Shown here: positions 17,130-23,841 of the stretch, in pieces
Layout of the letters: every line of letters begins with the position of its first letter
Numbering within the stretch: the first letter of the stretch is position 1
Made by a program: the position numbers and the translations under genes
Assembly (NCBI GenBank): GCA_028716525.1
Contig: JAQUPQ010000012.1
Span: 29,307 to 93,306, forward strand
Reading direction: 5' to 3'
Source: Terriglobia bacterium
GTDB taxonomy: Bacteria > Acidobacteriota > Terriglobia > JAIQFV01
DNA: 64,000 bases
The notes under the pieces: model-generated
Told to the model about the DNA's origin: nothing
Databases searched by the model: none
The model's input: only the letters and a program-made list of their open reading frames with translations

Positions 17130-18638
17130 CTAAATCACGTTTCCAGTCGCGCCGTTGACGAGCACGACAGAGCCCAACGCGGGAAACTGCCAGTTCGAAA
17201 TCGGCGGGTCCGAGTGCGCGCCGTTCAGCGTGAAGTCGTCCAGCCCTGTTCCGATTTTCCTGACGCCAGGAATATCGCGGACAAGATTGAAGATGTCCGA
17301 GAGCGCAATCTCGCCGCACGGTAGGTCGTTGGCGTCGCGGTAGTTGTAGCCGAAATCAATGAGCGTGTTCGCGCTACCGTCTGACGACAGCGGGTTGAAA
17401 TAGGCCGCGAGTGCCGCGAGGATGGCCGTCTTCACCGACGTCGCCGAGTAGTTTGCCGCAATCCAGATGACCGCGCGCACGTCTACCGTTAGGTAGTTCG
17501 CTGTCGAGATGAGCACGCTGTAGTTTGTGAGCATCGGGTAGGTGACCGTGACCATCGTCTCGACCGCGTCAAGGAGCGCCTGGCTCGCCGTGCCGCCACC
17601 GGCCGGAACGACGTATAACCGCCCTTCCTCTTCCGGGATGGTGAGGTCTTCGTCACTCGACAGCATGAGAGCGCGAGCAACGGACGGCACTTCCAGCGCG
17701 TGCACCTCGAAATCGGACCTCGTGACGGTCGTTCTCGGTGCCGTGTTTGACAGCGGGATTTGCTGGCGAGCTGCGTTGACCGTCTCGCGCGCAAGGCCGC
17801 CAGATGCCGCCGCCGCGTTCGTCACCGAGAGAATGGCCTGAGTTCCAAACGAATCAGTGTAGGTCTTCCCGAATTTCTTGATGGTGTTCACGGCGACGTT
17901 CCCGGCCACGCCACCGCCGATCTTGTACGAAATAACGAATGTGCCAGTCGGCACCGCGCCGTTGACGCCGTCGCCGAATCGCACTGTCGCGCGGTCGTTC
18001 TGGTCTACGAGCACTTCGAAGTGGCGGTCTGTCGGTCCCGACAGCGCGAGAGAATCGACTTCCGTCCACGCGCCAAGGCCGGTCGAGAATGACACGGAGT
18101 CTTCGAGGTAGGGACCGTCCGACAGAAACACTTCCTGGTCGGCGTTGATGGTCGCCGTGTACGTCTGCGTTTTCGACTGACAGTGCCGCCACGAAAGCGT
18201 TGCCGTAGTCGCTCCAGCCGCCATGACGACCGTTGCTTGCACTTCGCCTATGACGGGATTGACGACGTCCTCGGTTTGCGCCTTGTCTCCGATGGCGAAT
18301 GTCACGTCGCCAGCGAGCGGGCCGTTGAGCAAGGTCACCGTCAAGTCACACGTTGCGGCCTGCGCTCCATACATCTCGTAGCTCTGGCGCTTCCCGAGCG
18401 CTATCATATCCCGGCGCTCCGTGGCCGTCGGGACGTAGGCACCGCGCGCCTTGCGCGTCATGTAGTAGTCGTTGACGGAGCTTGTCCAAGCCGACCCGCT
18501 ACGAATGACGTTCGCCATGTTGCGAGTCGTCGTATCCGTCCACGTGGGGAACACGGATTGAAACAGGCTTATCAGCCGAGCGTCAAGCGCCGGCTGGTCG
18601 CGTCCCGTGTAGTCGTAGGTTTCGGCCTCGAATGTCAC
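17130..18638 (-). CDS. Baseplate J-like protein (gpJ/gp47 family)
   Basis: A 502-aa wedge protein that with gp25 forms the ring around the tail hub. The N-terminal half begins FEAETYDYTGRDQPALDARL and contains the helical region (MANVIRSGSAWTSSVNDYYM) seen in J proteins. The central beta part has RQQIPLSNTAPRTTVTRSDF followed by EVHALEVPSVARALML, the conserved gpJ segment. The C-terminus GEIALSDIFNLVRDIPGVRK is also family-typical. The GTG start overlaps the gp25 stop as GTGA. Confidence 0.85.
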   Translation of the reverse strand: MTFEAETYDYTGRDQPALDARLISLFQSVFPTWTDTTTRNMANVIRSGSAWTSSVNDYYMTRKARGAYVPTATERRDMIALGKRQSYEMYGAQAATCDLTVTLLNGPLAGDVTFAIGDKAQTEDVVNPVIGEVQATVVMAAGATTATLSWRHCQSKTQTYTATINADQEVFLSDGPYLEDSVSFSTGLGAWTEVDSLALSGPTDRHFEVLVDQNDRATVRFGDGVNGAVPTGTFVISYKIGGGVAGNVAVNTIKKFGKTYTDSFGTQAILSVTNAAAASGGLARETVNAARQQIPLSNTAPRTTVTRSDFEVHALEVPSVARALMLSSDEDLTIPEEEGRLYVVPAGGGTASQALLDAVETMVTVTYPMLTNYSVLISTANYLTVDVRAVIWIAANYSATSVKTAILAALAAYFNPLSSDGSANTLIDFGYNYRDANDLPCGEIALSDIFNLVRDIPGVRKIGTGLDDFTLNGAHSDPPISNWQFPALGSVVLVNGATGNVI

Positions 18639-19033
18639 GCGGGCACCTCGTAGTCTATCCTGCCTTCGCCGCCGCTCCCATTGTACCGACGTTCGGAGTA
18701 GGCCGTCGATACCTGCAACTCACCACCCGTTCCAGTAGCCTCCGTTGTCCCAACTCGTATCCGATTGTCGAACGCAAGCGCCTCTTGCATGAGGTGTCCG
18801 GCCAATGCGGAGCGCGCCGTTTTCCCCACCTTCGTGTGCTTGAGCAGATGCAAGCGAGAGCCACGGTGCATGTCCCATGGGAGTTCCCCGCGTTTCGTTC
18901 CAACTTCCAACGTGAGGTCCATTTCGAGCAACCGAGTCCCTGTAGCCTGCTTCAAGTCGGTTGATGCGAAGCCAAACGGCATCGCCAATCCAACACCAAA
19001 CCGTCCTTCATCGTCGCCGGAAGTGGTTCTCAT
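18635..19033 (-). CDS. Baseplate wedge protein, gpW/gp25-like
   Basis: A 132-aa protein of the usual size for the gp25 family, starting just before FGVGLAMPFGFASTDLKQAT. The core EVGTKRGELPWDMHRGSRLH corresponds to the family segment in which a start-of-baseplate protein carries a conserved Glu and Leu-rich helix. It lies directly before the J gene, as in P2, Mu and PBSX. Its ATG overlaps the stop of tnpB (ATGA), so it is now translated downstream of an inserted nuclease gene. About ten residues (MRTTSGDDEG) precede the conserved part. Confidence 0.75.
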   Translation of the reverse strand: MRTTSGDDEGRFGVGLAMPFGFASTDLKQATGTRLLEMDLTLEVGTKRGELPWDMHRGSRLHLLKHTKVGKTARSALAGHLMQEALAFDNRIRVGTTEATGTGGELQVSTAYSERRYNGSGGEGRIDYEVPA

Positions 19034-19140
19034 TCTGACGAGACCTCCGCGCCTTCGACTCTCGCGTCTCCAGTCGCCGACCTGCGCCCCAGGTCGTAGA
19101 TGTTGCGCGCAGCATTCTCATCCCGGTCCATGACCAAGCC
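19000..19140 (-). ncRNA. Candidate omega-RNA / right end of the tnpB element
   Basis: In known TnpB systems the guide RNA scaffold overlaps the 3' end of tnpB and runs into flanking DNA, which supplies the guide. Here the last 110 bases of tnpB hold three stem candidates: GACCTG/CAGGTC (19079-19095), CGACT/AGTCG (19056-19076), and an imperfect palindrome GGTCTC-GAGAACC (19025-19045) spanning the tnpB stop and gp25 start. Boundaries are guessed, and the guide would then come from gp25 sequence below about 19025. Confidence 0.35.
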
Positions 19141-20208
19141 ACATGCCGCGCAGTAGTGCGTTCGGTCGCGCAATGTCTTTCTCACCACGCTTCCACATCC
19201 CGAACATCTCTGGCTGGTACCCCTCGGGTTCACGCGCACGAACGGCAGCCCAGCTTCTTCCGCTTTGGCCGCGAGGTGCGTCCCGAACATCGTCCAGCCC
19301 GAATCCATGATGCCGCGCCGCAGACCACGCGCACCTTTCTTTGTCATTTCATCCGGCTCGTGCTCCGTACTCGACATCTCCTGAACGTTCAACTTCTCAA
19401 CCGCAAAACCGTCGTATCGTTTCACTAGAGTTGCCACCGTCTGATGAATGAAGTTGCGACGGCGGTTTGCGATTTTCTCGTGCGCGCGAGCGAGAACCAG
19501 TTTTGCCTTCCCTCGGTTCCGCGAACCCTTCCGCTTGTGACTCACTGATTGGCCAGACTCGCGTAGCTTATCGATACTCTTCCGCAAAAAACGCGGATGC
19601 TCAATCTGCGTGCCGTCTGACATCGTCGCAAATGTCCGCAGTCCAACGTCGATACCGACGCCGGTACTCGACTTCTTCAACGTCGGCGCGGGACCGATGT
19701 CCACCAGAAAATGCGCCCACCATCGAGTTGCGCCCCTCACAATCCGCAGTCCCTTGATCTCACCTTCACGGTAGATAGTGTTCCGCATCTGGAAAACAAT
19801 TGGGTCCTTCCTAACATTCAAAACGAGTTTCTTCCCGTCGATATGCCAATCCTGCGTTGTGAATGTCAGAGTGTCGAAACGCTCCCAACTTCGGAATCGT
19901 GGGAATCCAGGTTTCTCCCCGCGCTTGACGCGTCGAAAAAATCCATGAAATGCCTTATCTAGACGGTGCAGGACTGTCACCCGCGTCATCTGCGCAGGCA
20001 GATTTCTGTAGTCATCGTCGTCGGACCGCAACTGCGTCAGTTCTTTACATTGTTCATAGAACGAAAGTGAAACACGCTGTCGCTGCCACGCTTCCCGTCT
20101 CTGCTGGAGGGCCGCGTTGTACAACGCGCAGCATAGTCCGAGCACCCTCCGCAACTTTGCTTCCTGCTTTGGAGCCCGGCCCAACTTCACTTTGCACGCT
20201 CGAATCAT
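19030..20208 (-). CDS. tnpB: TnpB RNA-guided DNA endonuclease (IS200/IS605 OrfB family)
   Basis: A complete 392-aa protein, the usual length. The N-terminal helix-turn-helix-like part (MIRACKVKLGRAPKQEAKLR) leads into a wedge domain (RFRSWERFDTLTFTTQDWHI). The split RuvC nuclease carries all three acidic motifs: GVGIDVGLRTFA (Asp187), FAVEKLNVQEM (Glu271) and MDRDENAARNI (Asp361/Asp363). A zinc ribbon has Cys335, Cys338, Cys353 and Cys356. The protein therefore looks active. No TnpA transposase is nearby. The gene interrupts a baseplate operon, and its TGA overlaps the gp25 start. It could act as a homing-type nuclease or a domesticated regulator. Its upstream 55 bases are AT-richer than the surroundings. 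Confidence 0.93.
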   Translation of the reverse strand: MIRACKVKLGRAPKQEAKLRRVLGLCCALYNAALQQRREAWQRQRVSLSFYEQCKELTQLRSDDDDYRNLPAQMTRVTVLHRLDKAFHGFFRRVKRGEKPGFPRFRSWERFDTLTFTTQDWHIDGKKLVLNVRKDPIVFQMRNTIYREGEIKGLRIVRGATRWWAHFLVDIGPAPTLKKSSTGVGIDVGLRTFATMSDGTQIEHPRFLRKSIDKLRESGQSVSHKRKGSRNRGKAKLVLARAHEKIANRRRNFIHQTVATLVKRYDGFAVEKLNVQEMSSTEHEPDEMTKKGARGLRRGIMDSGWTMFGTHLAAKAEEAGLPFVRVNPRGTSQRCSGCGSVVRKTLRDRTHYCAACGLVMDRDENAARNIYDLGRRSATGDARVEGAEVSSE

Positions 20209-20246
20209 AGTTCTGACATTATCCTTGTTTCATAAAAATTAGAACT
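20209..20246 (-). repeat. Inverted repeat at the 5' edge of tnpB (possible left end)
   Basis: On the minus strand AGTTCT (20241-20246) and AGAACT (20209-20214) form a perfect 6-bp inverted repeat around 26 AT-rich bases ending at the tnpB start codon. IS200/IS605 left ends carry subterminal palindromes, so this is a candidate remnant. Confidence 0.4.
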
Positions 20247-20263
20247 ACTCCCTTGTATCGACC

Positions 20264-21052
20264 TCAACATTTCTCACCCTTGAGGAGTAGCGTTATCGCC
20301 ATCTCGGGGTCTGGTATCTTGTTCGCCAACTCTTCGAGCAACGCGGCCAGCATTCGAATCGCCGCAATGACGTCGTCGAGCACGGCTATGTCTTGCATCA
20401 TTGTACCAAAGCACGGAATCTCAGGCGCGCCGGAAATCAGCGACAGCATGATGTTGGCGAGCAGGATGATTCTGCCTAGCATCTGCAACGCCTGCGCCAA
20501 AGCGTCCATTTCGTCCGCCACGGTTTGCTCGGCGCATTGTAGGAACCCGCCCCACGTCACGTCGTTGAGGTCCGCCGCGCGGCTGATAGCCTGCGCCACG
20601 CGCGCGAGACGTTGCTTGAGGTAGTCTAGGTCATCAGCAAGTGACCGCAGGAACGCCGCAAGGTTTCGAATCAACTGAATGATGAGCCTCGGTATCGTCA
20701 ACTGCGGTATCAGCGAGAGCAGTTGATTGATTTTTTCTACGAGGTCCGGCACGCAATTGATGAGCCCGCTCGGGTCCAGTTTGGTGATGCAATCCGGTAT
20801 CGCTTCGATGCACTTGAAGATTGCGAGCGCTGTATCTAGAACATCGAAGAACGGTTTGAGCGGGGCCATCGCCGGGCCAATTTGCGCCAACTGCGCCATG
20901 ACGAGATCCGAGATTCGCGGGTAGTCGTCGGGCGGACGAATCGCGGACAAGCAGAATCCGCCGGGGAAGCAGATGTCATCGACGCTCCCGACCGGAGTCA
21001 GGAACGGACAGATGAGATCATTGACTGGCTTCCATACGTTAGGCGCTGCCAT
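20264..21052 (-). CDS. Hydrophobic helical baseplate-region protein, 262 aa
   Basis: No family was recognised. The protein begins MAAPNVWKPVNDLICPFLTP and is dominated by amphipathic and hydrophobic helices (VEKINQLLSLIPQLTIPRLI, then MLGRIILLANIMLSLISGAP) with seven or eight Cys residues. It occupies the slot between spike (gpV) and gp25 genes. In related phages a protein of unknown structure sits here and may cap or plug the hub. Membrane insertion is possible but the helices are interrupted by charges. Its TGA is 55 bases upstream of tnpB. Confidence 0.6.
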   Translation of the reverse strand: MAAPNVWKPVNDLICPFLTPVGSVDDICFPGGFCLSAIRPPDDYPRISDLVMAQLAQIGPAMAPLKPFFDVLDTALAIFKCIEAIPDCITKLDPSGLINCVPDLVEKINQLLSLIPQLTIPRLIIQLIRNLAAFLRSLADDLDYLKQRLARVAQAISRAADLNDVTWGGFLQCAEQTVADEMDALAQALQMLGRIILLANIMLSLISGAPEIPCFGTMMQDIAVLDDVIAAIRMLAALLEELANKIPDPEMAITLLLKGEKC

Positions 21053-21055
21053 GTG

Positions 21056-21616
21056 TCACGCTATCGGCTTGTTGCGCGGCAAGACCTTTCGACCTTGCAC
21101 GTCAACGTCGCCGCTCGATTCGATTGTCAACTGCCCTTCGCTCTCGACCTTGACCCCGGCACCTCCATAGATTCGAAGCGCTCGCCCTTCGTGTGAGATG
21201 AATATTTCAACGAGCACGTCGTCAACGCCGTTGACTTTCTCCATCGCTCTGATGCACGTGTATTTCTGCCCCTCGCGTGGGTCTCTGATGATTCGCAGGT
21301 TGTCGTCTCCCCACACCGCAACGTCCGGGTGCACGAATTCGGGGAACGTATCACCTTGCCCAGGATGCGAAGGCCGCCAACGTGGGGAGTCGCGCCGCCC
21401 TGCGATGAAGAACACCTCGACCATGTCGCCGAGTTGCGGAACCGGCCCGTTTTGATTCTTTCCCCATCCGCTTGGGTACGCCCACGACGTTTCTTCCAGC
21501 ATCCCAGGGATTCGAATCTTGATGCGGCCCAGCGGTGTATCCGTCGCCGCGTCGCCCTCCTCGCGCTTGATGACGAATCCCTCGTAGGTACTGTTGAATT
21601 CTCCGGCCATCGTCAT
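21056..21616 (-). CDS. Baseplate spike protein, gpV/gp5 OB-fold family
   Basis: A 186-aa central spike protein that pierces the outer membrane. Residues of about 10-100 form the OB-fold typical of gpV/VgrG gp5 domains: YEGFVIKREEGDAATDTPLG, RIKIRIPGMLEETSWAYPSG, then PQLGDMVEVFFIAGRRDSPR. The C-terminus (GAGVKVESEGQLTIESSGDV) is a short beta repeat like the beta-helical spike stem. It overlaps the gpD gene by ATGA, the classical D-V pairing. Confidence 0.85.
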   Translation of the reverse strand: MTMAGEFNSTYEGFVIKREEGDAATDTPLGRIKIRIPGMLEETSWAYPSGWGKNQNGPVPQLGDMVEVFFIAGRRDSPRWRPSHPGQGDTFPEFVHPDVAVWGDDNLRIIRDPREGQKYTCIRAMEKVNGVDDVLVEIFISHEGRALRIYGGAGVKVESEGQLTIESSGDVDVQGRKVLPRNKPIA

Positions 21617-22980
21617 TTCCCAGGCAACGCGCCAGCGCTGGCGTTGGACAGCGACGCCCTATCAGAAGGGGATAGCGCCGCGACTTCTTGGGCCGTCAAC
21701 GCGAGCGCCTTGCCCACCGTGTTTCCTTGCGCGTCCACCCAATGCTTTGCCTCTTTTGGCACTCCGTTCTCCTCGAACCACGTCACCGTCTGAACAAGAC
21801 CCGTCGTGTCCTTCGGCTGTCCCTGTTCGTCAAGTTCGTTCTTGTTGCGCGTCACGGGATGCAACTTCGATAGAAACAACTTCCCGAGAGCGTCCTTGAT
21901 GTAGTGCAAGCTGATTTTGTACTCGCCGGGAGAGATGCTCGTAATGGCCTTCTTGCAGTACCAAAGTCCGCTCATGGTCTCGCTCGGTAGCGTCCAGTGG
22001 TGCAACTGCTTGGCTCCAAGCGCCGGGTTCCCGAGTACTGGCACGACCATCTTGTAGCGGTTCAGCGCCGTCTCGCGGTAGATGCGCTCGGCCTCAGTAG
22101 CAACTTCCTCCTCGGTTGCGGAACCCATGTTGTACACGGCAGCGCGAGATACACGCGCCGCGCGGGCTCCGTCCGGGGATTCCGGGTTCGAAATCTCTTC
22201 GTCGTTGCCAAGCGAAATGATGTTACTGGTGTAGTCGCCAAGCGTATCGTCACCGACGTCAACACCAACCTCCGCAAAGACTTCCTTGCGTGTGAGCGGG
22301 TCGATTGCCACAACCTTGACCTTGGCGACGTCCTTCGACAGATTCGCATCGATTTCAGGTTGCGCGAGAATCCGCGTTCCGAAGTCGTTGCGATAGACGA
22401 AGAACTCGGACGGCTGCGCGCCGGTCGGGCGATTCCCCCAATGAAGTCCCGTGCCATCCACCCACCACTTGAACCCGTTTCGACGTGCGAGCGTGGAAAG
22501 GAACGCGGCATCGGTTCCGACCTGCGTCGTTCCCTCGCGCACGGCCGTCGACTCTCCGATGTCTTGAAGGATTCCCGAGTATCCGTTTTCGTCCGCGATA
22601 GTAGACGCTATCTGCGCGTCCGTGAGGCCCGCCCAATGGCGTTGCTTCGGCACGATGTCCAGTAGCGACCCCTCGTCATGGAGGGTTATGGTGATAGGGT
22701 TGGACCCCTGAGACGGCTTCTTGACGACCATGCGCCGGGGCGTGCACATGGCGTTCTCCCACCCCCACACGAGGTTGAGCTTTTGCCCGGCACGGAACGC
22801 GCCTTCGTCGTACCACCGCATGTCCGAGTTCTTGAGCGACAGCTTGGCGACGTCGGTCCCGGTGTCCGTATCGGTGAACTCGAACGCCGTGATGAGGTTC
22901 GCGGGAATTTCTATCACGCGGTCGCCCTCATCCGACTGGATGAGTTCTACCCATAGCGCTGGTCCGCCAAGCGTGGTCAT
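21613..22980 (-). CDS. Tail hub protein, phage late control D / gp27-like
   Basis: A 455-aa hub that sits between tube and spike. The N-terminal barrel (ITAFEFTDTDTGTDVAKLSL, then GQKLNLVWGWENAMCTPRRM) and the central LTDAQIASTIADENGYSGIL, which matches the AQIA helix of gpD proteins, are diagnostic. FLSTLARRNGFKWWVDGTGL is the second conserved block. The C-terminal 90 residues are acidic/basic and Ala-rich, and longer than in P2. It is preceded by the LysM gene, as in PBSX (XkdQ). Confidence 0.85.
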   Translation of the reverse strand: MTTLGGPALWVELIQSDEGDRVIEIPANLITAFEFTDTDTGTDVAKLSLKNSDMRWYDEGAFRAGQKLNLVWGWENAMCTPRRMVVKKPSQGSNPITITLHDEGSLLDIVPKQRHWAGLTDAQIASTIADENGYSGILQDIGESTAVREGTTQVGTDAAFLSTLARRNGFKWWVDGTGLHWGNRPTGAQPSEFFVYRNDFGTRILAQPEIDANLSKDVAKVKVVAIDPLTRKEVFAEVGVDVGDDTLGDYTSNIISLGNDEEISNPESPDGARAARVSRAAVYNMGSATEEEVATEAERIYRETALNRYKMVVPVLGNPALGAKQLHHWTLPSETMSGLWYCKKAITSISPGEYKISLHYIKDALGKLFLSKLHPVTRNKNELDEQGQPKDTTGLVQTVTWFEENGVPKEAKHWVDAQGNTVGKALALTAQEVAALSPSDRASLSNASAGALPGK

Positions 22981-23321
22981 GCGTAGCGCCTTCTGTCGGG
23001 GCTCAAGATCTTCGTCGTCACGGTCCGAACGCTTGGGATGTACAGCACCGTGCCAGCCGCAGGCATGACCGTTGGGTCAAGGTACGGCTCCGGCTGAAAG
23101 TCCATGATGACCCACCACAGCTGAAACGAGTAGTCGAGCGGCGCGAACACTTCATCCGCGATGGACCACCAAGTGTCTCCCGACTTCACCTCATAGGTCG
23201 AGTTGTCGGCAAACTCCGTGTATGGATACGGCGTGTCGTCCACCGTAAACAGCACGCCGTCTTCGTCGGTCGTCTCGAAGCAACTCCGAAACCGGCTGTA
23301 TGGCTGCATCAAATCAACCAC
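22977..23321 (-). CDS. LysM-like tail protein (XkdP/gp53 type)
   Basis: A 114-aa protein with a LysM-like core TYEVKSGDTWWSIADEVF and a following YIPSVRTVTT strand. In PBSX-type phages a LysM protein between tape measure and gpD binds peptidoglycan or stabilises the tube end, and order and size agree here. The GTG start (GTGGTTGAT) overlaps the previous stop. Confidence 0.8.
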   Translation of the reverse strand: MVDLMQPYSRFRSCFETTDEDGVLFTVDDTPYPYTEFADNSTYEVKSGDTWWSIADEVFAPLDYSFQLWWVIMDFQPEPYLDPTVMPAAGTVLYIPSVRTVTTKILSPDRRRYA

Positions 23322-23838
23322 GGCTGTAGCCCTTCTCCAAGATGTCCTCGGACGAAAGCGCCTCCGTCCACTCTTCCTTGAACGTGATGGTCATCTTGAG
23401 TTCAAGGAGTTTGCCGTCATCACCCTTGCGCGTGTCGGTCCTCGGAGAGCGCACGCGGCACTTCCATGTGAGATGGCCTGGAATCGTGAGAAGGCAAAGC
23501 GGAGGAGCGCCCTTGCTCAAACCGTCCGAGCGCGTGCCCGGCAACGTAAGAGAGCGCACGAACGACCGATGATACTCCATCGCCGCCGTCGCTGTTTCAA
23601 CCGATAGACCGCCCGAATTCGCCAATCCAACTCGGTAGTACGGAAACTCTATCGTCGTCTCTTCCGCGCTTGTGTTCGCGTACACTTGGTCAACGGAAGA
23701 CGCACCAACGCCGCCAACGTCGTTGTAGTTCACATTGACGCTCGTTGAAATCACATGCGGAGTAAGCGGAAACGATATGCTCTCCATCGTTTCGAGGTTC
23801 ATCAACTCGCTGCGTTCGTCGTCGGATGCGATGCCCAT
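23314..23838 (-). CDS. Tube initiator or baseplate-tube adaptor protein, 174 aa
   Basis: A beta-rich protein beginning near SISFPLTPHVISTSVNVNYN and containing TTIEFPYYRVGLANSGGLSV and LTWKCRVRSPRTDTRKGDDG. The overall pattern resembles the tube-like proteins that precede LysM in contractile systems (gp48/gp54 or CIS tube-end proteins). Placement between the tape measure and LysM genes supports this. The family assignment is tentative. Confidence 0.55.
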   Translation of the reverse strand: MGIASDDERSELMNLETMESISFPLTPHVISTSVNVNYNDVGGVGASSVDQVYANTSAEETTIEFPYYRVGLANSGGLSVETATAAMEYHRSFVRSLTLPGTRSDGLSKGAPPLCLLTIPGHLTWKCRVRSPRTDTRKGDDGKLLELKMTITFKEEWTEALSSEDILEKGYSRG

Positions 23839-23841
23839 AGC

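Noticed and set aside
19030-20208. Full IS200/IS605 transposon including TnpA
   Set aside because: No Y1 transposase (HUH) ORF is found on either strand near tnpB; only a tnpB-only element can be supported.
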